NCBI GenBank assembly: GCA_036490515.1
Contig: DASXDU010000037.1
Location: 1-64,000, forward strand
Length of the DNA: 64,000 bases
DNA from: Palsa-1150 sp036490515
GTDB lineage: Bacteria; Myxococcota_A; Polyangia; Polyangiales; Polyangiaceae
Reading direction: 5' to 3'
This document shows positions 18,449-27,564 of the stretch, in pieces (the first letter of the stretch is position 1; every line of letters starts with the position of its first letter). The notes below the pieces were generated by a model, which did no database searches, was not told the origin of the DNA, and saw only the letters and a list, made by a program, of their open reading frames with translations. Made by a program: the position numbers and the translations under genes.

Positions 18449-19272
18449 CCATCTCCCCCAAGGGCTTCGGCTACTCGCTCGCGCTCGACACCGGCGTGGC
18501 GACGATCACGCTCCGCCGCCCCGACCGCCTCAACGCCCTCACGTTCGCCATCTACCGCGAGCTTCGCGAGGTCGTCGAGGCCGCCGGGGCGCACGACGAC
18601 GTCCGCGCGCTCGTCCTCACCGGCGAGGGCCGCGCCTTCTGCTCCGGCGGCGACGTCGAGGACATCATCGGGGAGCTCTTCGCGCGCGACATGCAGGGCC
18701 TCCTCGAGTTCACGCGCATCACGGGCGCGCTCATCGCGTCGCTCCGCCGCGCGCGCAAGCCGGTGGTGGCCGCGGTCAACGGCACCGCCGTCGGCGCCGG
18801 GGCGGTCATCGCGATCGCGTGCGACGTCCGCATCGCGAGCGAGGGCGCGAAGCTCGGCTTCATCTTCCCGAAGGTGGGCCTCTGCGGGGCCGACATGGGC
18901 GCGGGGTACCTCTTGCCGCGCATCGTCGGCCTGGGGCGCGCGAGCGAGCTTCTCTTCACCGGCGACGTCGTGACGGCAGACGAGGCGCTGCGCATCGGCC
19001 TCGTCAACCGCGTCGTCCCCGCGGTCGAGTGCCTCTCCGCGTCGCAGGCCTTCGCCGCGCGCCTCGCCAGCGGGCCCGCGTTCGCCCACGCGATGACCAA
19101 GCAGATGCTCGAGAGCGAGCACGGGATGACGCTCGAGCAGGCCATCGAGGCCGAGGCGCAGGCCCAGGCCGTTTGCATGCAGCACCCCGACTTCCGCGCC
19201 GCGTACGACGCGTGGAAGGAGAAGCGCCCCATCCGGTTCGCCGGCGCCCCCGGGGACTTCCGGGACCGCTAG
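18445..19272 (+). CDS. Enoyl-CoA hydratase/isomerase (crotonase) family protein
   Basis: 275 residues. The crotonase fold is clear: TLRRPDRLNALTFAIYREL, the first oxyanion-hole segment GRAFCSGGDVEDI, the second ARKPVVAAVNGTAVGAGAVIAIACD, and the C-terminal helices. Glu at the usual first catalytic position is replaced: the segment AVGAGAVIAIACDVRI lacks a Glu in the G-G-G region, while KVGLCGADMGAGYLLPR has Asp/Ala at the second. It may therefore act on an unusual substrate or as a ring-opening or lyase relative. It is translationally coupled with the MarR gene and sits 3 bp before the dehydrogenase gene. Confidence 0.9.
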   Translation: MTISPKGFGYSLALDTGVATITLRRPDRLNALTFAIYRELREVVEAAGAHDDVRALVLTGEGRAFCSGGDVEDIIGELFARDMQGLLEFTRITGALIASLRRARKPVVAAVNGTAVGAGAVIAIACDVRIASEGAKLGFIFPKVGLCGADMGAGYLLPRIVGLGRASELLFTGDVVTADEALRIGLVNRVVPAVECLSASQAFAARLASGPAFAHAMTKQMLESEHGMTLEQAIEAEAQAQAVCMQHPDFRAAYDAWKEKRPIRFAGAPGDFRDR

Positions 19273-19275
19273 GTC

Positions 19276-20355
19276 ATGCTGCCGTTCTTCGACGAGTCCC
19301 ACGCGCGCCTCGGCGACGAGCTCCGGCCACGTGTCCGCGCCCTGGACTGGTCCAGCGACGTCCCCGCCGACGTCGTCGCGCAGCTCGGCCTCCTCCACGT
19401 CCTGCCGCTCCTCGGTCCCGACAAGAGCGTCCGCGCCCTCTGCGTCGCGCGCGAGATCCTCGCCTACGACTCGCCCATGGCCGACGCCATCTTCGCCGTC
19501 CTCGGCCTCGCGTCGCACCCGCTCGTCGTCGCGGGGCTCGACCGCTGGCGCGCGCGCGTCGACGACGTGCTCGGGGGCCGCGCCGTCGGCGGCTTTGCTC
19601 TCACCGAGCCCGAGGCCGGGAGCGACGTCGCGTCGATGCGGGCCGCGGCCCACCGCGAGGGCACCGGCTGGCGCATCGACGGCGAGAAGACGTTCATCTC
19701 GAACGTCGGCATCGCCGACTACTTCGTCGTCTTCGCCAACGCCGACCCGGCCGCGGGCAAGAAGGGCATCAGCGCGTTCGTCGTCGAGGCGAACGCCCCC
19801 GGGCTCGCGCTCGAGCCCATCGAGACCATCGACGACCACCCGCTCGGCCGCCTCGTCATGAACGGCGCGCACGCGGAGCTGCTCGGCGAGGTCGGGCACG
19901 GCCTGCGCCTCGCGCTCGGGACGCTCGACGTCTTCCGCACGTCGGTCGGCGCCGCCGCCGTCGGCATGGGGCAGCGCGCCCTCGACGAGGCCGTCGCACA
20001 CGTGAAGCGCCGCGTGCAGTTCGGAAAGCCCCTCGCCGAGCAGCAGCTCGTCCAGGCCGCGCTCGCCGAGATGGCCACGGAGCTCGATGCCGCGCGCCTC
20101 CTCGTGGCGCGCGCCGCGTGGGCCAAGGACACGAAGCGCGCCGGCAAGACGGAGGTCGCGATGGCGAAGATGTTCGCGACCGAGGCTGCGCAGCGCGTCG
20201 TCGATCGAGCGCTGCAGCTCCACGGAGGGCTGGGCGTCGTGAAGGGCCGCGCCGTCGAGCGCCTCTACCGCAGCGTGCGCGCGCTCCGCATCTACGAGGG
20301 CACGACCGAGATCCAGAAGCTCATCATCGGCGGGGCGCTCGTCGGGGGCGCGTAG
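19276..20355 (+). CDS. Acyl-CoA dehydrogenase family protein
   Basis: 359 residues, slightly short for the family because the N-terminal helical domain is trimmed. The FAD/substrate segment GGFALTEPEAGSDVASMRA is followed by GWRIDGEKTFISNVGIADYFVVF and the C-terminal helical domain (VQFGKPLAEQQLVQAALAEMA). ALRIYEGTTEIQKLIIGGAL carries the catalytic Glu of the medium-chain type. It oxidises an acyl-CoA at C2-C3, passing electrons to ETF. It lies 3 bp after the hydratase and 2 bp before the OYE gene. The substrate is inferred to be a ring-derived acyl-CoA. Confidence 0.92.
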   Translation: MLPFFDESHARLGDELRPRVRALDWSSDVPADVVAQLGLLHVLPLLGPDKSVRALCVAREILAYDSPMADAIFAVLGLASHPLVVAGLDRWRARVDDVLGGRAVGGFALTEPEAGSDVASMRAAAHREGTGWRIDGEKTFISNVGIADYFVVFANADPAAGKKGISAFVVEANAPGLALEPIETIDDHPLGRLVMNGAHAELLGEVGHGLRLALGTLDVFRTSVGAAAVGMGQRALDEAVAHVKRRVQFGKPLAEQQLVQAALAEMATELDAARLLVARAAWAKDTKRAGKTEVAMAKMFATEAAQRVVDRALQLHGGLGVVKGRAVERLYRSVRALRIYEGTTEIQKLIIGGALVGGA

Positions 20356-20357
20356 CC

Positions 20358-21851
20358 GTGGGGCTGCTGTTCTCGCCGCTGCGCGTGGGGACGATGACGC
20401 TCCCCAACCGCATCGTCCTGCCCGCGATGGTCACGCGCCTCGCCGGCGAGGACGGCCTCGTCAACGACGACGTGCGCGCGCGCTACGTGCGCTTCGCCAA
20501 GGGCGGCGCGGGCCTCATCGTCCTCGAGGCGATGGCCGTCCACCAGTCGAAGAGCGGGCCGCTCCTGCGCATCGGGTCGGACGAGTTCGTCCCCGGCCTC
20601 TCCGATCTCGCCAGGCGTTGCCACGACGCCGGCCCCGGGCGCGTCGTCCCGCAGATCATCCACTTCCTCAAGATCTCTCGCTCCGGCTGGCGGCAGACCG
20701 TCGACATGCTCTCCGCCGCGGACCTCGACGCCATCGTCGATGCCTACGGCGAGGCTGCCGTCCGCGCCCGCACCTGCGGCTTCGACGGCGTCGAGCTCCA
20801 CATGGCGCACGCCTACACGCTGTCGTCGTTCCTCTCGCGGCTCAATCCGCGACGCGACGCCTACGGCGGCACCCTGGAGAACCGCCTGCGCCTACCCGTC
20901 CGGGTCGTCGAGCGCGTGCGCGCGCGGGTCGGAGCCGACTTCCCCGTCGGCGTGCGGTTCCTCGGCGAGGAGTGCATCCGCAACGGCTACACGGTCGTCG
21001 ACGCCGTCCCCATCGCCATCCGCCTCGCGCGCGCGGGCGTGGACTACGTGTCGCTCAGCGCCGGCGGCAAGTTCGAGGACGCGCGCGTCGTGCCGGGCGA
21101 GCCGCTCTATCCGTACACGGGGTACTCGGGCGACCGCTGCATGCCGGGCAGCAACTACCCCGACGGCGCAAACCTCGGGATGCCCGAAGCCGTGCGGGCC
21201 GGCTTGCGGGCGCACGGGCTCGAGACGCCCGTCGTGGCGGCGGGCAAGATCGGCACGATGGCGCTCGCCGAGCGCGTGCTCGACGAGGGCATCGGCGACC
21301 TGGTCGGCATGGCGCGCGCCCTGCTGGCCGATCCTGATCTGCCGAAGAAGTGGCAGGCCGGACGCGAGGACAAGGTGGTCCGCTGCGTCTACGGCAACGT
21401 CTGCAAGGCGCTCGACGAGAACTTCCGCCGCGTCGACTGCACGCTCTGGCCGAAGAAGGCGGGGCAGGCCCCCGAGAGCAACGACGACGTTCCGCCCGAG
21501 TGGCCTGCCGACGGCGCCGGCCTCACCGCCGAGTACAGGGACGGCCGCGTCCTTCTCCGCTGGCGCGCCGCCACCGACGACGAGGCCCTCTACGGCACGC
21601 AGGTCTTCCGCGCCGAGAGCGACGGCCTTCTCCTCCACCACGCGAGCGCGCGCGCCGCGAGCACACGCTTCGAGGACGCCCGCGTCCTCGGCGGCACCAC
21701 CTATCGCTACGCCCTCCGCCCCTACGACCTCGCCGGCAACCGCGGCCCCATGAGCCCCGTCGTCGAGGTGCGCATCCCCGACGAGCACACGCCTTTGCCG
21801 GTGTGGCCCGGAGAGGAGCAAACAGGAAGGTCAGAAGATCAGAAGGCGTGA
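20358..21851 (+). CDS. Old-yellow-enzyme family NADH:flavin oxidoreductase with C-terminal FnIII-like domain
   Basis: 497 residues from GTG. The TIM barrel covers ~1-360: FSPLRVGTMTLPNRIVLPAM, FDGVELHMAHAYTLSSFLSRLNPRRDAYGG, NRLRLPVRVVERVRARVG, GDLVGMARALLADPDLPKKW. A Cys cluster follows (RCVYGNVCKALDENFRRVDC), with one Cys fewer than the classical CxxCxxxC Fe-S set of dienoyl-CoA reductases. Residues ~395-485 look like a fibronectin-III-like beta domain (LTAEYRDGRVLLRWRAATDD...YRYALRPYDLAGN), odd for this family. It resembles the oxidoreductase half of salicylyl- or 2-aminobenzoyl-CoA hydroxylase fusions. The last ~10 codons (EEQTGRSEDQKA) and the stop lie inside palindromic element B. Confidence 0.88.
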   Translation: MGLLFSPLRVGTMTLPNRIVLPAMVTRLAGEDGLVNDDVRARYVRFAKGGAGLIVLEAMAVHQSKSGPLLRIGSDEFVPGLSDLARRCHDAGPGRVVPQIIHFLKISRSGWRQTVDMLSAADLDAIVDAYGEAAVRARTCGFDGVELHMAHAYTLSSFLSRLNPRRDAYGGTLENRLRLPVRVVERVRARVGADFPVGVRFLGEECIRNGYTVVDAVPIAIRLARAGVDYVSLSAGGKFEDARVVPGEPLYPYTGYSGDRCMPGSNYPDGANLGMPEAVRAGLRAHGLETPVVAAGKIGTMALAERVLDEGIGDLVGMARALLADPDLPKKWQAGREDKVVRCVYGNVCKALDENFRRVDCTLWPKKAGQAPESNDDVPPEWPADGAGLTAEYRDGRVLLRWRAATDDEALYGTQVFRAESDGLLLHHASARAASTRFEDARVLGGTTYRYALRPYDLAGNRGPMSPVVEVRIPDEHTPLPVWPGEEQTGRSEDQKA

Positions 21852-21977
21852 GGGGATTCGACGGGGGTGCACGGGGTGAAGGCTCGTGTGCACCTCCGGA
21901 GGTGCACGCCTGCCTTCCACCCGTGCACGCGCGTCAAAGCCCCCCTCACGCCTTCTGATCTTCTGACCTTCCTGTTT
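21820..21977. repeat. Long palindromic element, copy B
   Basis: A 158-bp palindrome centred near 21898 (CACCTCCGGAGGTG). The outer ~35 bp of each arm are a perfect inverted repeat and share the AAACAGGAAGGTCAGAAGAT end with copy A. Inner parts contain GTGCACGGG and its complement. The element overlaps the 3' end of the OYE gene and supplies its stop codon. The M13 peptidase gene ends 34 bp beyond. It could form an 80-bp hairpin, so it may terminate both convergent transcripts. Confidence 0.9.
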
Positions 21978-22011
21978 CCTACTCTCCAGGGTCAACCGCG
22001 CGCAGGGGGCT

Positions 22012-24117
22012 TCACCAGACGGAGCACACCTTGCCGGGGTTCATCGGGGTGCCGCTGGCGCAGTGGAAGGCCTGGGCGAAGGCGGGGTTGTCGACCATCG
22101 GGCCGTTCACGCGCCACTTCGCGGGCGAGTGCGGGTTGCTCCGCGCCATCATCTCGAGGACCTGCGGGGTCTCCTTGGTGCACCAGCCCTGCGCGTACGC
22201 CATGAAGTAGAGCTGCTCGTCCGAGAAGCCCTCGACCGTGCGCCGCTCTTCCGGGTGCTCGTTCTCCCACGCGTCGAGGGCGGCGACGCCGAGCTTCACG
22301 CCGCCGATGTCCGCGATGTTCTCGCCGGACGTCAGCGCGCCGTTCAGCTTCACGCCGGGGACCGCGTCGTACTGCGAGTACTGCTCCTGGACGCACTTGG
22401 TCGCCTCGTCGAACTTCGCCTTCGTCTCCTTCGTCCACCAGTCGCGCAGGTTCCCGTCGCCGTCGAACTGGCTCCCCTCGTCGTCGAAGCCGTGCGTGAG
22501 CTCGTGGCCGATCGTGTTGGCCCCCTCGTCGCCGATGTTCACCGGCGCGTAGAAGTCCTTCGAGAAGAACGGCGGCTGGAGCTCGCCCGCCGGCAGCACG
22601 ATCTCGTTCATCGACGGGTCGTAGTACGCGTTCACCGTCGGCGGCGTCATGCCCCACTCCGTCCGGTCGACGGGCTTGCCGATCTTGCCGAGCTGCCGCT
22701 TCTGCTCGAACGCCTGCGCCGCCATCGCGTCCTGCGCGTACGCCGTCCGGGCCACCTCGAAGTCGTACGTCCGCCACGTGTCCGGGTAGCCCACCTTCTC
22801 GTGGTGCACGCGGTCGAGCTTCGCGAGCGCTGCCTTTCGCGTCGCCTCGTCCATCCACGGCAGCGACTCGAGGTCACGCTTCATGGCCGTGACGATCGCG
22901 CGGACGAGCGCCTGCGCGCGCTCCTTCGAGTCGCCCGCGAACTTCGCCGCGACGTACGGCTGCGCCAGCAGCTCCCCGAGCGCCCCGTCCACGCCGCGCA
23001 CGCAGCGCTTCCACCGCGGCTCGAGCTCCTTCTGCCCGGTGAGCTTGTGCCGCATCGCGAACTGCTCGTCGACGAACGGCTTCGAGAGGAGGCGCGCCTT
23101 GGCACGGACCACCTGCCACGCGAGGTAGTGGCGCCACGCCTCGGGCTTCTCCTCGTGCATGAGCGCGTCGATGCCCGCGAAGTACGCCGGGTCGTTCACC
23201 GAGATCGCCTGGACGGCCGGGAAGCCGATGCCCGTGAAGTACGCGTCCCACGGGAACGTCTTCGCAGCCGCCGCGAGGCCCGCGCGATCGACGCGGTGGT
23301 AAACCTTGTACGGGTCGCGTCGCGTCACCTTGTCCTGCTCGAGCTTCGCGATCTTCGTCTCGATGCGCATGACGTCGTCGACGGCGGCCTTCGCCTCCGC
23401 CGGCCGCATCCCGGTGAGCGCGAGCATCCGGCCGACGTGGCCCGCGTAGAAGTCGCGGACCTCCTTCATGTTGCCCTCGTCCTTGAGGTAGTAGTCGCGG
23501 TCGGGCAGGCCGATGCCGTTCTGGTCGAGGCCCGCGATCATCTGCGTCGCGTCCTTGAAGTCCTGCATCGGCTCGACGTCGAAGAGCGGGAAGACGCCCG
23601 CCGCGTGGAGCGCCGTCACGGCCTCCGCCAGCGTGCGCGCGTCCTTCACCTTCGCCGCCGCGGCGAGGAGCGGCTTGATCGGCGCCGCGCCCGCGCGCTC
23701 GACCGCGCCCTCGTCCATGCAGGCCGCGTAGTAGTCGCCGATCTTCTTCGCGACCGGGTCGCTGCCGGGGCTCGCCGCGTCCTTCTCGAGCGTCGCCTTG
23801 AGGAAGTCCTCGTTCTCCTTGTCGATCGCCTGGGTCGTCCCCCACGTCGCGCGGTCGGACGGGATGACCGCGTTCTTCACGAACCCGCCGCACGTGTACG
23901 CGAAGAAGTCCTGGCAGGCGTCCGCCGACGCATCCATCCAGCTGGGGTCGATGCCCGTCTGCGCGAGCGGCAGCGTGGGAGGAGGCGGCGCATCGGGGAT
24001 GACCGCCGTCGTCGGCGGCGGGACGGGCGTCGGCTTCGGCGCCGAGCCGCACGCGGCGGCGAGGGGGAGGGCGGCGAAGAGGGCCGAGAGAAGGAGGTAC
24101 GCAGGGCGGCGGCGCAT
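22012..24117 (-). CDS. M13 family (neprilysin/PepO-like) zinc metallopeptidase, lipoprotein
   Basis: 701 residues, full length for M13. The lipoprotein signal ends LAAACGS (Cys ~23). The N-terminal M13 domain starts at ~58 (GIDPSWMDASADACQDFFAYTCGGFVKN). The catalytic domain has NAYYDPSMNEIVLPAGELQPPFF, zinc site IGHELTHGFDDEG (two His and the general-base Glu) and the third ligand in ENIADIGG. The C-terminal substrate segment reads WRVNGPMVDNPAFAQAFHC, followed by the usual end CSVW. It cleaves oligopeptides outside the inner membrane, suiting a predatory or proteolytic lifestyle. It is monocistronic and convergent with the OYE operon. Confidence 0.95.
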   Translation of the reverse strand: MRRRPAYLLLSALFAALPLAAACGSAPKPTPVPPPTTAVIPDAPPPPTLPLAQTGIDPSWMDASADACQDFFAYTCGGFVKNAVIPSDRATWGTTQAIDKENEDFLKATLEKDAASPGSDPVAKKIGDYYAACMDEGAVERAGAAPIKPLLAAAAKVKDARTLAEAVTALHAAGVFPLFDVEPMQDFKDATQMIAGLDQNGIGLPDRDYYLKDEGNMKEVRDFYAGHVGRMLALTGMRPAEAKAAVDDVMRIETKIAKLEQDKVTRRDPYKVYHRVDRAGLAAAAKTFPWDAYFTGIGFPAVQAISVNDPAYFAGIDALMHEEKPEAWRHYLAWQVVRAKARLLSKPFVDEQFAMRHKLTGQKELEPRWKRCVRGVDGALGELLAQPYVAAKFAGDSKERAQALVRAIVTAMKRDLESLPWMDEATRKAALAKLDRVHHEKVGYPDTWRTYDFEVARTAYAQDAMAAQAFEQKRQLGKIGKPVDRTEWGMTPPTVNAYYDPSMNEIVLPAGELQPPFFSKDFYAPVNIGDEGANTIGHELTHGFDDEGSQFDGDGNLRDWWTKETKAKFDEATKCVQEQYSQYDAVPGVKLNGALTSGENIADIGGVKLGVAALDAWENEHPEERRTVEGFSDEQLYFMAYAQGWCTKETPQVLEMMARSNPHSPAKWRVNGPMVDNPAFAQAFHCASGTPMNPGKVCSVW

Positions 24118-24207
24118 GGCGGCGACCGTAGTTCAGGAGGCGCCCCGCGGCGAACGACAAAGCGGCCGAGCGGGTCCTCGGGCGCGTAGCTCCGCGTGGC
24201 GACGGGT

Positions 24208-24351
24208 TCACCCGATCTGCGGCTTCAGTCCGTCGAGCCACGCCTTCAGCGCGGCCTGGTGCTCGGCCCACTGATCGGCGTCGAGCACGAGCGTCGGGAA
24301 GATGCTCCGGAGGTTGGCGAACTCGCGCTCGGTCAGCTCTCTCTTGGGCAT
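24208..24351 (-). CDS. Possible small protein (47 aa), hypothetical
   Basis: A 47-residue ORF, MPKRELTEREFANLRSIFPT followed by a helix with DADQWAEHQAALKAWLDGLK. It has a plausible two-helix composition and G/C-ending codons. No clear ribosome site precedes the ATG at 24351. It lies 90 bp upstream of the M13 gene on the same strand. It may be real or chance. Confidence 0.4.
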   Translation of the reverse strand: MPKRELTEREFANLRSIFPTLVLDADQWAEHQAALKAWLDGLKPQIG

Positions 24352-24484
24352 GGAGCGGCGTCGAGGATAGCCGCAGCCGGGCGTTCCCGGCCGGTAACGT
24401 CCGTGTTCTGCGGTTGCGCGAGCACGCTCTTCGGGTAGGGTGCGCGTCCCCTCTGGACTCCCCCGGGGGGCACGGGAGCGTCCG

Positions 24485-26374
24485 ATGAGCCTCATCTCTC
24501 TCCGCCGGGCATCCCGGTCCATGGCGCTGTGCGCCGCCGCGCTTCTTCCGGCGCTGACCGCCTGCTCCGCCTCCGGGTCCGGTTTCGAGTCCGCGCCCGA
24601 GATCACTCGACGCACGAGCGCCGCGCTCTCCACGGGCCTCGTCATCAGCCAGGTCTACGGCGGAGGCGGCAACGGCAGCGCCACGTACGCGAACGACTTC
24701 GTCGAGATCTTCAACCTCGGCGCCACCGCGGTTCCGCTCGCGGGGCTCTCGCTGCAGTACGCGAGCAGCACCGGCGACTTCTCCGCCGCGAACCTGATCA
24801 CCCTCCCGGCCGACACGGTGCAACCGGGCCAGTACTACCTCGTGGGCCTCGGCTCGGGCGGAGCCGTCGGCGCGACCCTGCCCGCGCCGGACTTCTCCGA
24901 CACCTCGGTCAACCTCGCCGCCACCGCGGGCAAGGTCGCCCTGGTCGACGGCACGACCGTGCTGCCGTGCGACGCCGGCGCGTGCACGCTCACCGGCGTC
25001 GTCGACCTCGTCGGCTACGGCGCGGCCACGACGCTCTACGAGGGCAGCGGCCCGGCGAAGGCGCCGACCGGCAGCGGCGCGGCCGCGAACGGGCCGTCGG
25101 TGCAGAGGCGGCTCGCGGGCTGCGCGGAGACCGACGACAACGCGGCCGACTTCGAGAACCCGGTGCTCACGGCGAACCCACGCAACACCGCGTCGCCCGT
25201 GAACACGTGCGCCGCGGGCGACGCAGGCGCCGGCGAGGCGGGAGACGCGAGCGCGGGCGACGCGGAGGCGGGGCCTCCGGATGCGCAAGGCGGCGACGAC
25301 GGACCCGCCGACGGCGCGGGCGACGACGGGTCCGGGGAAGCGGGCGATGGCGGCCCCGATGCGGCCACGGGAGACGGGGCGACCGACGCCGCGGGCGACG
25401 ACGGCTCGAGCGACGGGGGCACCGGTGGCACGCAGGGCCTCGTCGTGAGCCAGGTCTACGGCGGTGGGGGCAACGTCGGCGCCACGTACACGAACGACTT
25501 CGTCGAGCTGTTCAACCGCGGCAGCAGCCCGGTCTCGCTCGATGGCCTCTCGATCCAGTACGCGAGCGCCACCAGCGCCTTCCAGGCTGCCAACGTCGCG
25601 GTCCTCCCCTCGGCGACCATCGATCCGGGGCACTACTACCTCGTGTCGCTCGGCTCCGGCGGCGCGAACGGCGCGGCGCTTCCCGCCGCCGACTTCACCG
25701 ACGTCGACGTCAACGCCTCTGCGTCGAGCGGCAAGATCGCGCTCGCGATCGGGACCGCGGCGCTCGGCTGCGGGAGCGACGCCGGTCTCTGCTCGGCTGC
25801 CCAGCTCGTCGATCTCGTCGGGTACGGGGCCGGGGCGAGCGACTTCGAGGGGACGGGCCCGGCGACGGCCGCGAGCGGCAACACCACGGCGGTCCTGCGC
25901 CGCGGCGGCGGATGCGTCGACACCGACGACAACGCGGCCGACTTCGAGAACCCCGCGCTCGCCGTCGACCCGCGCAGCAGCGCGACGCCGTTCCACGACT
26001 GCACCCTCGTCGTCCTCGACGCGGGCGGGACGGATGCGGGTGGAGTCGATGCGGGCGGAGAGGCCGGCGGCACCGACGCGGGCGGCGGCAAAGACGCGGG
26101 CGGCGGGGCGGATTCCGGCGCCGGTCACGATGGCGGGTTCACGGGCCCCGATGCCACGGCCCCCGCCGATGCGAGCACGGGCAGCGACGCCGCGCCGGCC
26201 GACAGCGGGATCAGCACCCTCTCGCCCGGCTCGAGCGGTTGCTCGTGCCGGACCGCAGGCGAAGGCGAGCCGGGCGCTCCGGCGCAGGCGGGGTTGCTCG
26301 GCGCGCTGGCTCTGGCGCTGGCAGCGCTGCGTCGTCGTGGACGCCAGGCTCACTGCGCGAAGAGCCAGTCGTAG
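24485..26374 (+). CDS. Cell-surface protein with two lamin-tail domains and MYXO-CTERM tail
   Basis: 629 residues from ATG 24485, with signal peptide ending LPALTAC. Two lamin-tail (LTD) domains, ~55-235 and ~320-500, share LVISQVYGGGGN..ATY.NDFVE.FN and DNAADFENP blocks, evidently by internal duplication. They are joined by a ~80-residue Asp-Ala-Gly-rich spacer, with a second such spacer after domain two. The C-terminus (SGCSCRTAG..., then AGLLGALALALAALRRRGR) is a MYXO-CTERM sorting signal: Cys motif, hydrophobic helix, basic end. Such proteins are anchored at the myxobacterial surface. The last 25 bp overlap the 3' end of the convergent esterase gene. Confidence 0.9.
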   Translation: MSLISLRRASRSMALCAAALLPALTACSASGSGFESAPEITRRTSAALSTGLVISQVYGGGGNGSATYANDFVEIFNLGATAVPLAGLSLQYASSTGDFSAANLITLPADTVQPGQYYLVGLGSGGAVGATLPAPDFSDTSVNLAATAGKVALVDGTTVLPCDAGACTLTGVVDLVGYGAATTLYEGSGPAKAPTGSGAAANGPSVQRRLAGCAETDDNAADFENPVLTANPRNTASPVNTCAAGDAGAGEAGDASAGDAEAGPPDAQGGDDGPADGAGDDGSGEAGDGGPDAATGDGATDAAGDDGSSDGGTGGTQGLVVSQVYGGGGNVGATYTNDFVELFNRGSSPVSLDGLSIQYASATSAFQAANVAVLPSATIDPGHYYLVSLGSGGANGAALPAADFTDVDVNASASSGKIALAIGTAALGCGSDAGLCSAAQLVDLVGYGAGASDFEGTGPATAASGNTTAVLRRGGGCVDTDDNAADFENPALAVDPRSSATPFHDCTLVVLDAGGTDAGGVDAGGEAGGTDAGGGKDAGGGADSGAGHDGGFTGPDATAPADASTGSDAAPADSGISTLSPGSSGCSCRTAGEGEPGAPAQAGLLGALALALAALRRRGRQAHCAKSQS

Positions 26375-27564
26375 AGCGGCTTGCCCGCGGGAAGGACGCG
26401 GTAGGTGTCCCATACGTCGTGCCCGAGGTTGGGGTCCTGCATGTAGTGGAACGAGGACGTGCCGGCCTGCGCGCCGGCGGGAGGGGGCGGATACGTGGCG
26501 TTGCCGGCGAGCGCCTGCCACATCGGCTGGTTCCAGTCCTGCGGGCGCGAGGTGCCGTCCTGCGCGCCCGAGACGGCGAACACGGGCACCTCCTTCAGCG
26601 CGTCGATCTGCGCCTGCGTGGGCCCGGCGCCGAAGCCGTTGAGCTCCATGACGCCGGCGAAGGGCAGCGCCGCGGTGAAGAGCTTCCCCGACGGGCCGTT
26701 CACGCGGTTGTACGCGAGGATCATGTACCAGGAGCCGATCCCGCCGAGGGAGTCGCCCGTGACGTACACCTTGGTCGGGTTGACGGAGGTTGTCGCGAGG
26801 AAGCTCTCCACGAGCCCCGCGACGGCGAAGACGTTCGGCCCCGAGTCGCCGGAGAACGTCGTCCCCGTGCCCGTGACGCCGGTGTTGGTCCAGCCGCCGA
26901 AGTTCTCGACCGCGTCGTCGCCGTCGGTCCCGTTCGCGGTCTGGTCGGCGTAGGGCAGGAGGACGATGCACGGGTAGGCCGTCCGCCAGGCGACGTCGTT
27001 GTACCAGCCGTCCGCGCCGCTCGCGGAGGCGAGGTAGAGCGGGTCGCCGTTCTGGCCGTCGTACCAGGCGTCGCCTTCCTCGTCCTCGTGCTCGTGGACG
27101 AGGATGGGATACGTGAAGTGCGGGTCGTAGCCGGACGGCAGGAGGTAGTCGTAGTGGAAGGGCTTGCCCGAGGGGAGGGTCACGCCCGGTACGCTGATGT
27201 CGCCCGACTGCCACGTCCCTGCCGTGACGGGACCGGTGAGCGGGGCCTGGATCGGGTTGCCCGCGTTCGCGTCGGGCTCGCCGGGCGCGGCGTGGTCGGT
27301 CGATGCGTCGGTGGAGGAGGGGCTCGCGTCGTGGCCGGCGCCCGCGTCGGCGGGAGGGCTCGACGAGGATCCGTCTCCGGTCGGCGACGGCCCCGTCCCT
27401 CCCTCGGGGGAGGACGACGCGTCGTGCGAGGAGAGCCCCGCGTCGTGCGAGCTTCCGCCGCTCGGCGTGCCGCCGCCGCCGTCGCCCGCTTCACCGATGG
27501 TTCCGTTGCAGGCGATCGCGGACAGCGCGGCGAGGAGGAGGAGCGTCTTCGTCGAGGAGGGCAC
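26350..27564 (-). CDS. Secreted alpha/beta-hydrolase esterase (PHB-depolymerase/LpqC-like), lipoprotein
   Basis: 404 residues. The lipoprotein signal ends LSAIAC (Cys ~19). A ~75-residue Ser/Gly/Asp/Ala linker follows. The hydrolase domain starts near residue 115 (HYDYLLPSGYDPHFTYPILVHEHEDEEG). The nucleophile elbow reads VYVTGDSLGGIGSW (G-D-S-L-G), with a likely acid in VSGAQDGTSRP and catalytic His in NLGHDVWDTY. The family includes PHB depolymerases and feruloyl or acetylxylan esterases; the substrate here is unknown. It overlaps the lamin-tail gene tail-to-tail by 25 bp. Confidence 0.88.
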   Translation of the reverse strand: MPSSTKTLLLLAALSAIACNGTIGEAGDGGGGTPSGGSSHDAGLSSHDASSSPEGGTGPSPTGDGSSSSPPADAGAGHDASPSSTDASTDHAAPGEPDANAGNPIQAPLTGPVTAGTWQSGDISVPGVTLPSGKPFHYDYLLPSGYDPHFTYPILVHEHEDEEGDAWYDGQNGDPLYLASASGADGWYNDVAWRTAYPCIVLLPYADQTANGTDGDDAVENFGGWTNTGVTGTGTTFSGDSGPNVFAVAGLVESFLATTSVNPTKVYVTGDSLGGIGSWYMILAYNRVNGPSGKLFTAALPFAGVMELNGFGAGPTQAQIDALKEVPVFAVSGAQDGTSRPQDWNQPMWQALAGNATYPPPPAGAQAGTSSFHYMQDPNLGHDVWDTYRVLPAGKPLYDWLFAQ

